Shown in pieces: positions 18,662 to 25,848 of a DNA stretch of 64,000 bases (its first letter is position 1; each line of letters starts with the position of its first letter). The notes beneath the pieces were generated by a model. The model had not been told where the DNA came from. It was given only the letters and a program-made list of their open reading frames with translations, and did no database searches. Source of the stretch: a virus. Position numbers and translations under genes: made by a program. The stretch spans positions 85,125 to 149,124 of the IMG/VR virus record IMGVR_UViG_3300050120_000210. One strand, 5' to 3'.

Positions 18662-18690
18662 TGGCCGCCCTTCGGGGCGGCCATTTTCTT
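18662..18690 (+). terminator. Terminator of the giant adhesin gene
   Basis: Stem TGGCCGCCC/GGGCGGCCA (18662-18670 with 18675-18683) closed by a TTCG loop and followed by TTTTCTT. Confidence 0.9.
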
Positions 18691-19093
18691 ATGTGGGTGG
18701 TGGCCCGAAGCGATTGCGAATCTTCGTGCCGGGCATGACTACGAGCCACATGGCGATCAGCCATGCGGCAAGCCAACTCAGTTCATGAGCCTCTGTCGTC
18801 GCCGACAGGAAAGGCAGCAGGCTGGGTAGGAAAATCCACAGCAGATGCTTCGCTGACTTGTTCATGTCGTGCAGGCGCTTCGCGATGACGGCAAGATTGG
18901 CCCAAGTCGCCACGAGGCAGATTACGAGGACGATGCCGGTCGGCACAATGCGTCCGGCGCCGTGAATGGGAAGGACCGTCCAGATTCCCGCGAATAGGAA
19001 CACGGTCGTGAAAATGGTGATCGAGAAAACGAAGAACGCAGCGCGACGCATACGTCCTTTGAAGCTGAACAAGCCCTTGACGAAATCATCCAC
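18689..19093 (-). CDS. DUF805-family membrane protein, 134 aa
   Basis: The sequence has the DUF805 order: FSFKGRMRRAAF at the N-terminus, hydrophobic segments, then AKRLHDMNKS in the middle and NRFGPPP at the C-terminus. Three or four membrane helices are visible. The family is common in bacterial inner membranes and its biochemical role is unknown. The frame extends upstream to 19258; the GTG at 19093 places the conserved region near the N-terminus as in relatives, but an ATG at 19189 is also possible. It ends facing the adhesin terminator. Probably an early or host-derived gene, as a GTTGACC box lies at 19273-19268. Confidence 0.65.
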   Translation of the reverse strand: MDDFVKGLFSFKGRMRRAAFFVFSITIFTTVFLFAGIWTVLPIHGAGRIVPTGIVLVICLVATWANLAVIAKRLHDMNKSAKHLLWIFLPSLLPFLSATTEAHELSWLAAWLIAMWLVVMPGTKIRNRFGPPPT

Positions 19094-19407
19094 GACGCGT
19101 TTCCCGACCGATGGCAAAGCGTATCCACAAATTGCTGTTTCGTCTATTGAAATACACCCCCGGCCCGACTGGGGGCTCGTGTGTGACATCAAGCCGAGGG
19201 TGCTGCGTCTCCCGATTTCTCGAAGCCGCAAGAGGGAGGTTGATCCTCCTTTTTCCACCTGTCAACTGGTCAACGAAACTACGTAATTAACAGTGGTGTT
19301 TTGTCGCATATGGTGGGTGTAAATACACTTCCCCGTTGGACGCAACGAGGTATTGGCAAATATTTGACAAGCAAAATCAACTACTTATTAGCAAAAGAGA
19401 AAGTAAA
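19094..19407. other. Intergenic stretch between divergent genes
   Basis: It holds two minus-strand -35-like boxes (TTGACC at 19273-19268 and TTGACA at 19265-19260, no clear -10), a GC-rich hairpin CCCCC/GGGGG at 19154-19172, and a plus-strand late motif at 19320-19325. The part right of 19275 is clearly richer in A and T than the flanks. Part of the left half may code for an N-terminal extension of the DUF805 protein. Confidence 0.5.
19320..19325 (+). promoter_or_regulatory. T4-like late promoter core TAAATA
   Basis: GTGTAAATACAC on the plus strand, about 80 bases before the ATG at 19408; the leader between them is AT-rich. Confidence 0.45.
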
Positions 19408-19839
19408 ATGAATATCAATCAACCTTACAAAATCACACAAATCGTTCTGAATGCAAGTGTCAATGAGAACATTCTTCCTTCTGAAGGAGAACAGTTCGAT
19501 CTCTACACAAACTATCAAGAAAATACTACCATCAACGTCAAACTGCCGCCCGGTGACTTCGTTGGTGAAGAAAAAGTCATCCATTGGGTTGACCAATATG
19601 GCCATGGACTGGGCGATCTAGAAAATCCGGCACCAACTAATACTTCGATCTATATTCGATCCGAGGGTTGGATGGATGACCAGAGAACTGGTATTGTCCA
19701 TCGAACATTTACTGCCATTCGCGCAGGAGGTTACGCATTTTTCAAATGGGCTGGCGACCGCTGGCTGATTACCGCCTACTCGTCTAATGTCGATGAAAAT
19801 ACGGGGAATCCATATTTCTCGGGTGTATCCTCGGTTTAA
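19408..19839 (+). CDS. Uncharacterised AT-rich late gene, 143 aa
   Basis: Not recognised. The protein looks beta-rich (LPPGDFVGEEKVIHWVDQYGHG, then RAGGYAFFKWAGDRWLITAY) with no signal or membrane segment, a profile that fits a small virion or decoration protein. Base composition is markedly more AT-rich than in neighbouring genes, which suggests separate acquisition. The ATG at 19408 follows a purine-rich GAGAAAG; an in-frame TTG at 19336 could extend it. A late motif upstream and a terminator directly downstream make it a single-gene unit. Confidence 0.6.
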   Translation: MNINQPYKITQIVLNASVNENILPSEGEQFDLYTNYQENTTINVKLPPGDFVGEEKVIHWVDQYGHGLGDLENPAPTNTSIYIRSEGWMDDQRTGIVHRTFTAIRAGGYAFFKWAGDRWLITAYSSNVDENTGNPYFSGVSSV

Positions 19840-19845
19840 GAATGG

Positions 19846-19881
19846 CGGCCCCTTCCTCACGGTTGGGGCCGTTTCCTTTTT
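19846..19881 (+). terminator. Terminator after the 143-aa gene
   Basis: Stem CGGCCCC/GGGGCCG (19846-19852 with 19865-19871) followed by TTTCCTTTTT. Confidence 0.8.
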
Positions 19882-19883
19882 GA

Positions 19884-19889
19884 CTAAAT
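19884..19889 (+). promoter_or_regulatory. TAAATA motif upstream of tRNA-Val
   Basis: GACTAAATATCG begins directly after the T-run of the preceding terminator and lies 27 bases before the tRNA, so the tRNA appears to have its own late-type promoter. Confidence 0.45.
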
Positions 19890-19916
19890 ATCGTCACCGA
19901 CCTACATTGGTTTTAT

Positions 19917-19991
19917 GGACGCTTAGCTCAGCGGCAGAGCGCCTCGTTGACATCGAGGAAGTCAGTAGTTCGATCCTACTAGTGTCCACCA
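19917..19991 (+). tRNA. tRNA-Val (anticodon GAC)
   Basis: A full cloverleaf can be drawn: acceptor GGACGCT/AGTGTCC with one G-T pair, D-arm GCTC/GAGC, anticodon stem CCTCG/CGAGG with loop TTGACAT, variable loop AAGTC, T-arm AGTAG TTCGATC CTACT. The discriminator is A and CCA is encoded. It reads GTC and GTT codons. GTC is frequent in the giant adhesin genes. Confidence 0.95.
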
Positions 19992-20078
19992 ACACCGAAG
20001 ATGGTCATGCGTCACAAACCGCTCCCGCCTCTTCCGCGCAATCCGTTCTGGCCGTTGAGCCCGATCAAATCGACACCG

Positions 20079-20327
20079 ATGACGATTCACATCCCGGTCG
20101 ATTGTCTCCACAGCGTCAACCAACACGGCGCCGCCCTTAAGACAGAGGTGCGGCAATGGCTCGTCGAGAACACCACCTCTTATGCCTGTCGTGTGATCGA
20201 GAACATCTGGGTCACCCCGGCCGAAAATGCCGCGTGGCGAAACCACCCACTCAATCGCCAGAACATGGCCTTCATCACTTTCGAAAACGAAAATGATCTC
20301 CTGCATTTCAAAATGCGCTGGTCATAA
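20079..20327 (+). CDS. Small protein with C-terminal F..ENDLLHFKMRW motif, 82 aa
   Basis: One of a set of small proteins in this window that end in a strand-helix motif of the form F-x(4)-D-[A/L]-x-x-F-K-[M/L]-x-W; here ITFENENDLLHFKMRWS. The body starts MTIHIPVDCLHSVNQHG and is alpha/beta-looking. The frame is open to an ATG at 20001, ten bases after tRNA-Val, but that extension is Pro-rich and unlike its relatives, so 20079 is preferred. No Shine-Dalgarno site supports either start. Function unknown. Confidence 0.5.
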   Translation: MTIHIPVDCLHSVNQHGAALKTEVRQWLVENTTSYACRVIENIWVTPAENAAWRNHPLNRQNMAFITFENENDLLHFKMRWS

Positions 20328-20540
20328 ATCGGCTGCAACGCCGTCACGAAACCGTCAACCCCAACAATCTTCTTATCCACATATCTTTCATATTGCGTCC
20401 GGTGTGGGGCACGGTTAGAAAGAGATTGTTCCGGTCACGGACGGCTTCGGCCGACCAAGACCAGCACAGAAACCGAAAGGCCAATGTGTAGAGGGTAACC
20501 AAAGGAACTATCTAGTCACAGAACCATCGGTTCACCTCGT

Positions 20541-20616
20541 GAGTTACTGAGCAAACAGTGGTTAGCGCCACAAGGTTACTCAAAAAACAACGAATCAGAT
20601 CGTTAGTTACTGAGCA
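20541..20616 (+). repeat. Three-fold GTTACT(G)AGCA repeat with alternating hairpins
   Basis: GTTACT occurs at 20543-20548, 20575-20580 and 20606-20611, a spacing of 31-32 bases. The first and third copies read AGTTACTGAGCA, the second GGTTACTCA. Each copy is preceded by a short stem-loop: GAACC-ATC-GGTTC (20521-20533), GTGG-TTAGCG-CCAC (20558-20571) and AACGA-ATCAGA-TCGTT (20589-20604). Confidence 0.6.
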
Positions 20617-20833
20617 GGTATTCGGAGGATCGAAGAGCAACGCCTCACCGCCGCGCCCGTAGGTTCACGATAGGTCAAGGGTCCGCCCTTATAGCGGAGA
20701 CGAGAGGTAGCCGTCTTAAAAGGACTAACACTACCCGGAGACGAGATTACTCCGAAACCCGCAAGGGCCAACCCAATCTCAGGTCTCGCTTCGGACCTGT
20801 GACATTCGCGTTCGCGACACGATGGCACTTTAA

Positions 20834-20863
20834 GGGCCGGAAGTTTTGACCAGCTTCCGGCCC
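20834..20863 (-). terminator. 10-bp hairpin at the end of the five-gene minus operon
   Basis: Perfect stem GGGCCGGAAG/CTTCCGGCCC with a 10-base loop, 30 bases beyond the stop of the 20893 gene. On the minus strand it is followed only by TTAAAG, so termination would be weak. Confidence 0.45.
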
Positions 20864-20892
20864 TGAGCATGTCTGGGATCATTCTGGACCGC

Positions 20893-21171
20893 TCATTCGC
20901 CTCTCCAAAACAGTTCGAACATCAGAGCATCGCGTTCCTCGTAGAAAAGGATCGTCTCGCGTGTTTTCTCCTGCCATTGATTTTCTTGGCTGGGGGCCTC
21001 GATACGCTGGGAATAAAGTCCCCAGCCGCCCCTCGTATTCATATGCAGCCAATCCTTGATGTGCTGACGGACGCGCGACGAGCGCCAACTCGGCTCGCGG
21101 CGATTCACACCCGATTCGGGAATGTCGGCCTTGATGACGTGGGTTGAGCCGAAGGTAAAAGGTTCAAGCAT
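20893..21171 (-). CDS. Small DA..F-motif family protein, 92 aa
   Basis: Last of five overlapping minus-strand genes. It ends in TILFYEERDALMFELFWRGE, a version of the C-terminal motif shared with its four neighbours. The start MLEPFTFGSTHVIKAD (ATG at 21171) overlaps the previous stop by eight bases, which favours it over the in-frame start at 21216. Function unknown; the conserved C-terminal pattern among otherwise divergent proteins implies a common fold. Confidence 0.6.
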   Translation of the reverse strand: MLEPFTFGSTHVIKADIPESGVNRREPSWRSSRVRQHIKDWLHMNTRGGWGLYSQRIEAPSQENQWQEKTRETILFYEERDALMFELFWRGE

Positions 21172-21418
21172 CGGTGGACCCCCAGAACATGAAAAACAGC
21201 ACAGCGTCCCGTTCAAGCTCGAACAGCGCCACCGGCGAGGTTACCGATGGATGATAGAACAATGTGACGGTATACAACGCCTGCATATTTGCTTTGAGCC
21301 AGTCCGCGACTGTCGGCGTGAATTTAAGGCCGCGTGTGCCTTCGTAGTAGGCCCCGCCGCCGACGACTAGGTCTACCCGAAAACGATACGAGATACCATT
21401 GATGGGCTGCACGCTCAC
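21164..21418 (-). CDS. Small DA..F-motif family protein, 84 aa
   Basis: Begins MSVQPINGISYRFRVD and ends ALFELERDAVLFFMFWGSTDA, with the family motif close to the C-terminus. A central DWLKANMQALYT segment parallels the ..WL.....  helix in its neighbours. ATG overlaps the upstream stop (ATGA, 21415-21418). No known family can be named. Confidence 0.65.
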   Translation of the reverse strand: MSVQPINGISYRFRVDLVVGGGAYYEGTRGLKFTPTVADWLKANMQALYTVTLFYHPSVTSPVALFELERDAVLFFMFWGSTDA

Positions 21419-21729
21419 TCGAAACCCCAGAACATTTTGAAGAGGGCGGCATCAGATCGGGTGCGAAACAACACTCGGCAGAAATTAACGGTGAACGAAC
21501 TCTGGCCGCTGGCGTCTCGGCGCCAGCCATTCCCGAATTGCACCAGCCACCCCAATTTCGAGCTTCCGAGCAACCATGCGACCACTTCCGACTTGAGGGC
21601 CTTGTCGGCGAAATATGCCGGAGGCACATCGACGATGAACCAGTTCTTCAACAGAGGATCGGCCGGGAAGTGCACCGTTTCGCCGTCGTATCCGACCACG
21701 TCTTTCAGGATGTCTTCCGGCTCCCTCAT
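21415..21729 (-). CDS. Small DA..F-motif family protein, 104 aa
   Basis: Begins MREPEDILKDVVGYDGE and ends VLFRTRSDAALFKMFWGFE, a clear copy of the family motif. A middle helix SEVVAWLLGSSKLGWLVQ corresponds to the tryptophan-containing helix of the relatives. Both ends overlap neighbours by four bases. Function unknown. Confidence 0.65.
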   Translation of the reverse strand: MREPEDILKDVVGYDGETVHFPADPLLKNWFIVDVPPAYFADKALKSEVVAWLLGSSKLGWLVQFGNGWRRDASGQSSFTVNFCRVLFRTRSDAALFKMFWGFE

Positions 21730-21983
21730 GACCGGTCCAACGCCCAGACCAAGTTCCAGCGAATGCAGAACACCAGTCGGTCGGCCTCTGTGGCGAATTG
21801 AAGCTCACACGAATCGTCGGGCCAGTGCACGACAACTATGACGATGCTCGTTTCCGCGCACCATCGTGCAGCCTCGTCAGCCAATCGATATTCGCCGCAT
21901 TCGGCGTACACGCTCGGATCGTAGATGCACGCTTTCGCCGACGTGAAGACTTGGCCATCGGTCAGATGGAGGGAAATTGTCAT
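21726..21983 (-). CDS. Small DA..F-motif family protein, 85 aa
   Basis: Starts MTISLHLTDGQVFTSAK at 21983, where the ATG overlaps the upstream stop codon; a longer frame to 22040 would overlap the neighbour more deeply. Residues near the end read ELQFATEADRLVFCIRW, the family motif, followed by an unusual NLVWALDRS tail. Function unknown. Confidence 0.6.
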   Translation of the reverse strand: MTISLHLTDGQVFTSAKACIYDPSVYAECGEYRLADEAARWCAETSIVIVVVHWPDDSCELQFATEADRLVFCIRWNLVWALDRS

Positions 21984-22297
21984 GTCAGGTAGAACATCTT
22001 GAAGAGCACGGCGTCTTCCTTGGACCATATCGTGATCCACGTCAGGCCATAGCCCGCAAGAATGGAGATGTCATCGCGCTGGATGGACCGCAGCCATCCT
22101 CGCACATCTGCATTCAAGGTCGTGCGGCGCTGACCTTGGGGCGCGATATATTCCTCCATGATCTCGCCTTCACCGACTTTCGTTTCGTTGAACGTCTTGA
22201 GGAAGACATAGCGCCGCGATCTGTCGATGCGGTCGCGACCGGGCATCAACAGGTTAATGCGATAGAGCGGGTGCTTCATATCGTCGGCGATGGACAT
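21980..22297 (-). CDS. Small DA..F-motif family protein, 105 aa
   Basis: First gene of the five-gene operon. ATG at 22297 with GGAAAGGAAA just upstream; begins MSIADDMKHPLYRINLL and ends TIWSKEDAVLFKMFYLT. A middle segment LNADVRGWLRSIQRDDI matches the helix preceding the motif in relatives. A GTTGACG box at 22345-22340 lies 42 bases upstream, so the operon is likely early. Divergent from the effector unit at 22368. Confidence 0.65.
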   Translation of the reverse strand: MSIADDMKHPLYRINLLMPGRDRIDRSRRYVFLKTFNETKVGEGEIMEEYIAPQGQRRTTLNADVRGWLRSIQRDDISILAGYGLTWITIWSKEDAVLFKMFYLT

Positions 22298-22356
22298 GAT
22301 TTTCCTTTCCTCACCGCATGGTCGCATCAAACTTGTTTTCGTCAACCAAAAGCGCC

Positions 22357-22362
22357 TAAATA
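22357..22362 (+). promoter_or_regulatory. T4-like late promoter core TAAATA
   Basis: TAAATA ends five bases before the ATG at 22368, the spacing at which a T4-type -10 would start transcription on the A of ATG. Confidence 0.55.
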
Positions 22363-22367
22363 CCGAA

Positions 22368-22985
22368 ATGCGCGATCTCATCGACCTTGTCACGAACAGC
22401 CTCACAGACGTGATGCCGCTCGCCGAGAGCGTGGGAAGCCTCGAAACCCCCGCCGACATGGATCACCTCCACAGCGTGCTCTCTGCGCTCCGCAAGAGCC
22501 CTCTGGCGCCGTTCATTCGTATTTTCGGCTCAGCCGGTCAGGTTCCGGCGACCAAGGTCCCCGGCGACATCGACGCCTTCATCGACATGAGCGAAGTGGC
22601 GCTCGACAACGAAACTCGCAAGGAAGCTACTCGCGATTTGCTGGCCATTGCCGCAGCAAACTATGGCTCGTTCGATCCATTCATCCTGACGAAAAAGCAC
22701 GTCGGAACGGACCCCGATGGCAAGCCCGTCGTCCACCTGATGTTGTGGTCGCGAGACGACAACGCTCGGTCTTGGATTCCCTCCAAGAATGCCGTGAAGC
22801 TTACCAAGGCTGGCCGGGCTGGCATCCCACTGTCGGAAGTCAATCTGGGCGAGCTTCACGAGAAAGCGAACAGCAAGCGCGGCCGGAAGTTCGTCAAAAA
22901 ACACGAACAAGAATTCAAAGATCGGTACGGAGATGCGTGGAAACACGTCCTCTACGCCACCGCCAATAAAAGGTTCAAGGACTGA
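22368..22985 (+). CDS. Nucleotidyltransferase-like, head-packaged effector candidate, 205 aa
   Basis: RIFGSAGQ (51-58) and PGDIDAFIDM (65-74) form the G-S...D-x-D signature of the polymerase-beta-like nucleotidyltransferase fold. The linker between G-S and D-x-D is a little long, so activity needs testing. The N-terminus MRDLIDLVT follows the shared leader except for T where E is usual at residue 9; an alternative L-x-E site is PLAE|S at 17-21. There is no Shine-Dalgarno site. Its stop overlaps the next ATG (TGATG). Substrate unknown; enzymes of this fold modify tRNA, proteins or small molecules. Confidence 0.6.
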   Translation: MRDLIDLVTNSLTDVMPLAESVGSLETPADMDHLHSVLSALRKSPLAPFIRIFGSAGQVPATKVPGDIDAFIDMSEVALDNETRKEATRDLLAIAAANYGSFDPFILTKKHVGTDPDGKPVVHLMLWSRDDNARSWIPSKNAVKLTKAGRAGIPLSEVNLGELHEKANSKRGRKFVKKHEQEFKDRYGDAWKHVLYATANKRFKD

Positions 22986-23491
22986 TGCTACCCGTAGCCG
23001 ACGAAGCCATGAATGCGATCCGAGCAAAGCATGTTCGTGCTTTGGCGTTTGCGAACCGCCGGGCGCCGTCAATGACGCGCGTGATCGTGCGGCCGAATCT
23101 CAATTTCTCCGTCACTGGCGAGGATGGCAAAAAATATTCGATCCAGACGATCCACGACAAGGGCAGCATCAACGGCGGGGTCATTGGGTTCGATCTCTCG
23201 GCCACCGTCTGCGGGGTTCACTTCATCGTCGATGAGCAAGCTCGAACGAAGATCGCCGGTGGTCGTCACAAGTTTCCAATGGCCGGTGTTGCCGGTTTCC
23301 TTGCTCAGATCGAACCCAGCCTTGAAGGCGTGGAGATTCGATTCAACCCCAAGACCGACAACCTGTTCACGCGTGTCGATGACGGGCGGCCGGTCAAGAC
23401 TGCCGACTTGGTGACGGTGTTCCACAATCGCGTCTATGCTCGCGGGAAGATCACGTATTGGGAGGGCATCGCCTCGGATGCACCGGCTTAA
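22985..23491 (+). CDS. Uncharacterised middle gene of effector unit, 168 aa
   Basis: Not recognised. Begins MLPVADEAMNAIRAKHV and continues with a beta-rich body (RVIVRPNLNFSVTGEDGKKY, then GFDLSATVCGVHFIVD). No signal or membrane segment. Coupled by one-base overlaps to the nucleotidyltransferase-like gene before it and the metallopeptidase after it, so the three proteins are probably made together. It lacks the shared leader, so it might be a partner or inhibitor of its neighbours. Confidence 0.6.
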   Translation: MLPVADEAMNAIRAKHVRALAFANRRAPSMTRVIVRPNLNFSVTGEDGKKYSIQTIHDKGSINGGVIGFDLSATVCGVHFIVDEQARTKIAGGRHKFPMAGVAGFLAQIEPSLEGVEIRFNPKTDNLFTRVDDGRPVKTADLVTVFHNRVYARGKITYWEGIASDAPA

Positions 23492-24255
23492 TGCGCGTCG
23501 GTGACATCTTCGAAGACGCCCACGCCGACTTCCATGCCAACCGTCTTGCGACCACCATTGCGAGCACGTTCGTCTCATGGCTAGCTCAGCACAACGAGAG
23601 CACACCTCTGGGCGACTTGCTGCATCGCTATCGCTATCGAGACGATATCATCCTCTACGCAACTGGCCCCGAGATCGGCTTGCCCAATTGCCCGGACCTC
23701 TTCATTGGCTTCGCTTGGAATCCCAAGAAGGCAGCCAACGGTGAACCCTACGGCGCCACCAAGGGCTATCACTCTCCGGCAAAGAACACGACAACCGGCG
23801 AGATGGTCTACTTCGTCGTGGTCACCGAAGATCGCGATCCATCAAACGAAACCGACGTGGCATTCGGCGTGAGCAGCGAGTTTCTCGTCCACGAGCTTAC
23901 GCATTATCTCGACCGCAAGCGCCAGTCGCCGACCGCGAAATATGCGGGACCGAATGCGTCGAGCGACCCAGCCGGTTACGTCAACAGTCCCTTCGAATTC
24001 AACGCGTTCTTCCAGCAGGGAATGCACAACATCCTGAAGGATTTGAACCGGCGTTCGACCAAAGACGAACTCGCCACGTTTGAAAGTTTCCAGAAAAACA
24101 ATCTCTGGCATTTCGACCATGGCTTCCGGGCGAACCTGTCGCCTGCCAACCAGCGCCGGTTCACCAAGCGTCTCTATCGTCTGTGGATGCTCATCAAGGC
24201 CAACTATCCGAACATGCACCTCATCGCCAAACAGGCGGACGCAATCACGGATTGA
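23491..24255 (+). CDS. Zinc metallopeptidase-like, head-packaged effector candidate, 254 aa
   Basis: FLVHELTHYLD gives an HExxH zinc site (134-138), and NSPFEFNAFF supplies a possible third ligand, Glu 169. The N-terminus MRVGDIFE|D fits the shared leader with I-x-E at residues 6-8. It overlaps the preceding stop (TAATG). The sequence differs from the SprT-like protein at 4697-5470, so the window has two unrelated metalloprotease types carrying the same leader. The 3' end overlaps a convergent small membrane gene by 11 bases. The substrate is unknown. Confidence 0.65.
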   Translation: MRVGDIFEDAHADFHANRLATTIASTFVSWLAQHNESTPLGDLLHRYRYRDDIILYATGPEIGLPNCPDLFIGFAWNPKKAANGEPYGATKGYHSPAKNTTTGEMVYFVVVTEDRDPSNETDVAFGVSSEFLVHELTHYLDRKRQSPTAKYAGPNASSDPAGYVNSPFEFNAFFQQGMHNILKDLNRRSTKDELATFESFQKNNLWHFDHGFRANLSPANQRRFTKRLYRLWMLIKANYPNMHLIAKQADAITD

Positions 24256-24379
24256 AGAAACGATGGCGCTCCGTGAGCCAAAGATCGAGCGCGATCATCA
24301 GTCGATACACCGGCGGAAACTGGATCGCTGCGGCGATCATGTAAACCGTGAGAGAAGTGTATCCGATGATCGATAACAT
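24245..24379 (-). CDS. Small membrane peptide, 44 aa
   Basis: The frame MLSIIGYTSLTVYMIAAAIQ has one strongly hydrophobic segment (about residues 2-19) followed by an amphipathic, positively charged tail ending HRFFNP. Its ATG overlaps the TGA of the upstream gene (TGATG), the same coupling used throughout this phage, which is the main evidence that it is expressed. Function unknown. Confidence 0.45.
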   Translation of the reverse strand: MLSIIGYTSLTVYMIAAAIQFPPVYRLMIALDLWLTERHRFFNP

Positions 24380-24813
24380 CACCTCTCGAATTCAGGATCA
24401 AACTTCGGAGGCTGCGACACCAACAGCCGAATGGCTTCCAATTTTGCAGCAGCCTGCTGCGCTTCCTCCTCGACCCACCCCACCGTCTGTTTCAGGTCTT
24501 CGAGGACAGATGCCTCGACAGCCTCGCGACTGGTCCAGAAATACGGGGTGTAGGAGGGGTTGAAGGCGTTGATCTTGAACGACCGTGGCCCGATGTGCTC
24601 GAACTCGACCAGCCATTCTTCTTCGACGTGGTCACCGCGTTTCTGCATTCCGACCTGTTCAACCTTGGTCACGGTGTCACGAAAGATGGTCGGCTCATCG
24701 TAGTCGTATTTGACGTGATGCCAGAACACCGACCAGAGCACATCGCCGACCTTCAAAGGCCGGGGATCGAAGCTCGGGGTGTCACCATCGGTGACAGCGT
24801 AGTGGCCGCCCAT
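24379..24813 (-). CDS. Uncharacterised protein, 144 aa
   Basis: Not recognised. The N-terminal part (KVGDVLWSVFWHHV) looks like a small beta barrel start, and the C-terminal third is a long helix (EAVEASVLEDLKQTVGWVEE). It follows the YqeY-like gene with a three-base gap and is coupled to the small membrane gene downstream, so it belongs to the ThrRS operon. Confidence 0.65.
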   Translation of the reverse strand: MGGHYAVTDGDTPSFDPRPLKVGDVLWSVFWHHVKYDYDEPTIFRDTVTKVEQVGMQKRGDHVEEEWLVEFEHIGPRSFKINAFNPSYTPYFWTSREAVEASVLEDLKQTVGWVEEEAQQAAAKLEAIRLLVSQPPKFDPEFER

Positions 24814-24816
24814 GGA

Positions 24817-25422
24817 TCAGCCTTTCGCGATCTGACTGGCCATCTTGCCGTCGTAGAGACCGGCGAAATTGGTTTTCAGATGGGCCATGATGACGCCCAT
24901 GTTCGCGTCGGGGTTGGCCGCCTTGAAAGTCGAGACCGCCTCTCGCAATTCGTCCTCCGTCATCTGCTTGGGCAGATAGCTGGTGAGGATTTCGATTTCA
25001 CGGTCGGTGGCGCGCATCTTCGGCACGATGTTCGCCATGAACTCGCGTTGACCGTCTTCCAGCAGACGGGTCTTACCGTCAGTGGACGGGTGACCCATTG
25101 CACGCTCGAACTCCTTTTCAAGAAGCTCGGCGTTCGACTTCGCACCCTTCAGGAACTTGGTGATGGTCGCGATGACCTTCTCGTCCGTGATGGGAACGGT
25201 GACCGGGATCGGAGGCACCACGAAGCCGTCACCGGACGCCCGCCGCGCATCACGATCTTCGACACTCTCAGCTTTGAGAGCGACGGCTTCGGCCGCCTTG
25301 AACTCGTCTTCGGTCACCATGCTGGCTTCGCCGAGCAGAGTCGTCAGTAAGGTCGCAGCAACGGTGTCGCGCGATTTGCGAGCTTCGAGTTGGTCGGCCT
25401 TCAATTTGGCGATCAGGCTCAT
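24817..25422 (-). CDS. YqeY/GatB-C-terminal-like protein, 201 aa
   Basis: The start MSLIAKLKADQLEARKSRD and the end ILTSYLPKQMTEDELREAV... GLYDGKMASQIAKG follow the YqeY pattern, a helical domain related to the C-terminal tRNA-binding domain of the GatB amidotransferase subunit. Bacterial YqeY is about 150 residues; this copy has an insert of roughly 50 residues (about 40-95, with a Pro/Val-rich PPIPVTVPITDE). It shares an operon with the threonyl-tRNA synthetase, which fits a tRNA-linked role, although the function of YqeY itself is not settled. Confidence 0.75.
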   Translation of the reverse strand: MSLIAKLKADQLEARKSRDTVAATLLTTLLGEASMVTEDEFKAAEAVALKAESVEDRDARRASGDGFVVPPIPVTVPITDEKVIATITKFLKGAKSNAELLEKEFERAMGHPSTDGKTRLLEDGQREFMANIVPKMRATDREIEILTSYLPKQMTEDELREAVSTFKAANPDANMGVIMAHLKTNFAGLYDGKMASQIAKG

Positions 25423-25431
25423 GGTAGTCTC

Positions 25432-25812
25432 CTACGCATCTTCATCCGATGCTTCGATATGTTTTAGTTCATCGTAAAGCATTTCGAGAAAGGAAATGAC
25501 TTTGCACTCGTCGTTTGGGCTCCAAACATCCGGCGCGTCGATTTCCACACCCGTGCCTTTGCTCTTAGCACTCACCAGCCAAAAATACAGCCCCTCGTGT
25601 TCAAGATGCCAAATATCGAAACGAAACTCGCTGGTGAACGTCTGTTGACGTTTTCCGAAAATCTTTGCGAGTGTTTCGCGTTCCGCACCCATGACGGTCA
25701 TCGTGCGGTCGAAACCAAGACGCTTATCTCCGTGGCCCGCGAACCAGTCCCGCACAGCGGGTAGATTGGACGAGTTAAGCGGATGAGCATCTTTGTATCG
25801 TGCACGAGTCAT
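25432..25812 (-). CDS. Uncharacterised protein, 126 aa
   Basis: Not recognised. Begins MTRARYKDAHPLNSSNL; a middle part FRFDIWHLEHEGLYFWLV looks beta-rich and the tail is acidic (HIEASDEDA). There is no ribosome-binding site before the ATG at 25812, but TTGACC-N17-TAACGT ends eight bases upstream, so the message may start at or next to the ATG. A longer frame to 26094 exists but is not supported. Next gene follows after nine bases. Confidence 0.6.
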   Translation of the reverse strand: MTRARYKDAHPLNSSNLPAVRDWFAGHGDKRLGFDRTMTVMGAERETLAKIFGKRQQTFTSEFRFDIWHLEHEGLYFWLVSAKSKGTGVEIDAPDVWSPNDECKVISFLEMLYDELKHIEASDEDA

Positions 25813-25819
25813 AAACTCG

Positions 25820-25848
25820 ACGTTAGGCAGCACCGACTTTGTGGTCAA
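25820..25848 (-). promoter_or_regulatory. Early-type promoter, TTGACC-N17-TAACGT
   Basis: TTGACC (25848-25843) and TAACGT (25825-25820) with a 17-base spacer. The ATG at 25812 is seven bases beyond the -10 box, so a transcript from here would be nearly leaderless. Confidence 0.4.

Larger units (their letters stand above)
20328..20892 (+). ncRNA. Hairpin-rich gene-free tract, candidate structured RNA
   Basis: No convincing protein frame in 565 bases. On the plus strand there is a C(TTCG)G hairpin (GGACGGC-TTCG-GCCGACC, 20439-20456 region), CAGGTC...GACCTG (about 20780-20800), a self-complementary TCGCGTTCGCGA, two copies of CGGAGACGAGA (20695-20705 and 20736-20746), a three-fold GTTACT repeat (20541-20616) and a 10-bp stem GGGCCGGAAG/CTTCCGGCCC at the right end (20834-20863). 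The TTCG loop orientation argues for plus-strand transcription. It lies downstream of tRNA-Val. No known RNA family can be assigned by eye. Confidence 0.4.

Noticed and set aside
19210-19256. Plus-strand terminator-like GGAGG-TTGAT-CCTCC-TTTTT
   Set aside because: Five-base stem only and no plus-strand gene ends there; more likely chance complementarity around a minus-strand GGAGG.
20541-20616. Possible CRISPR array (31-32 base period)
   Set aside because: The repeated part is only about 8-12 bases and imperfect, with three units, and the spacers are hairpins; no cas genes.
21977-22969. 330-residue plus-strand frame overlapping the small operon and the nucleotidyltransferase-like gene
   Set aside because: Arg/His-rich out-of-frame reading spanning a promoter region and two real genes.
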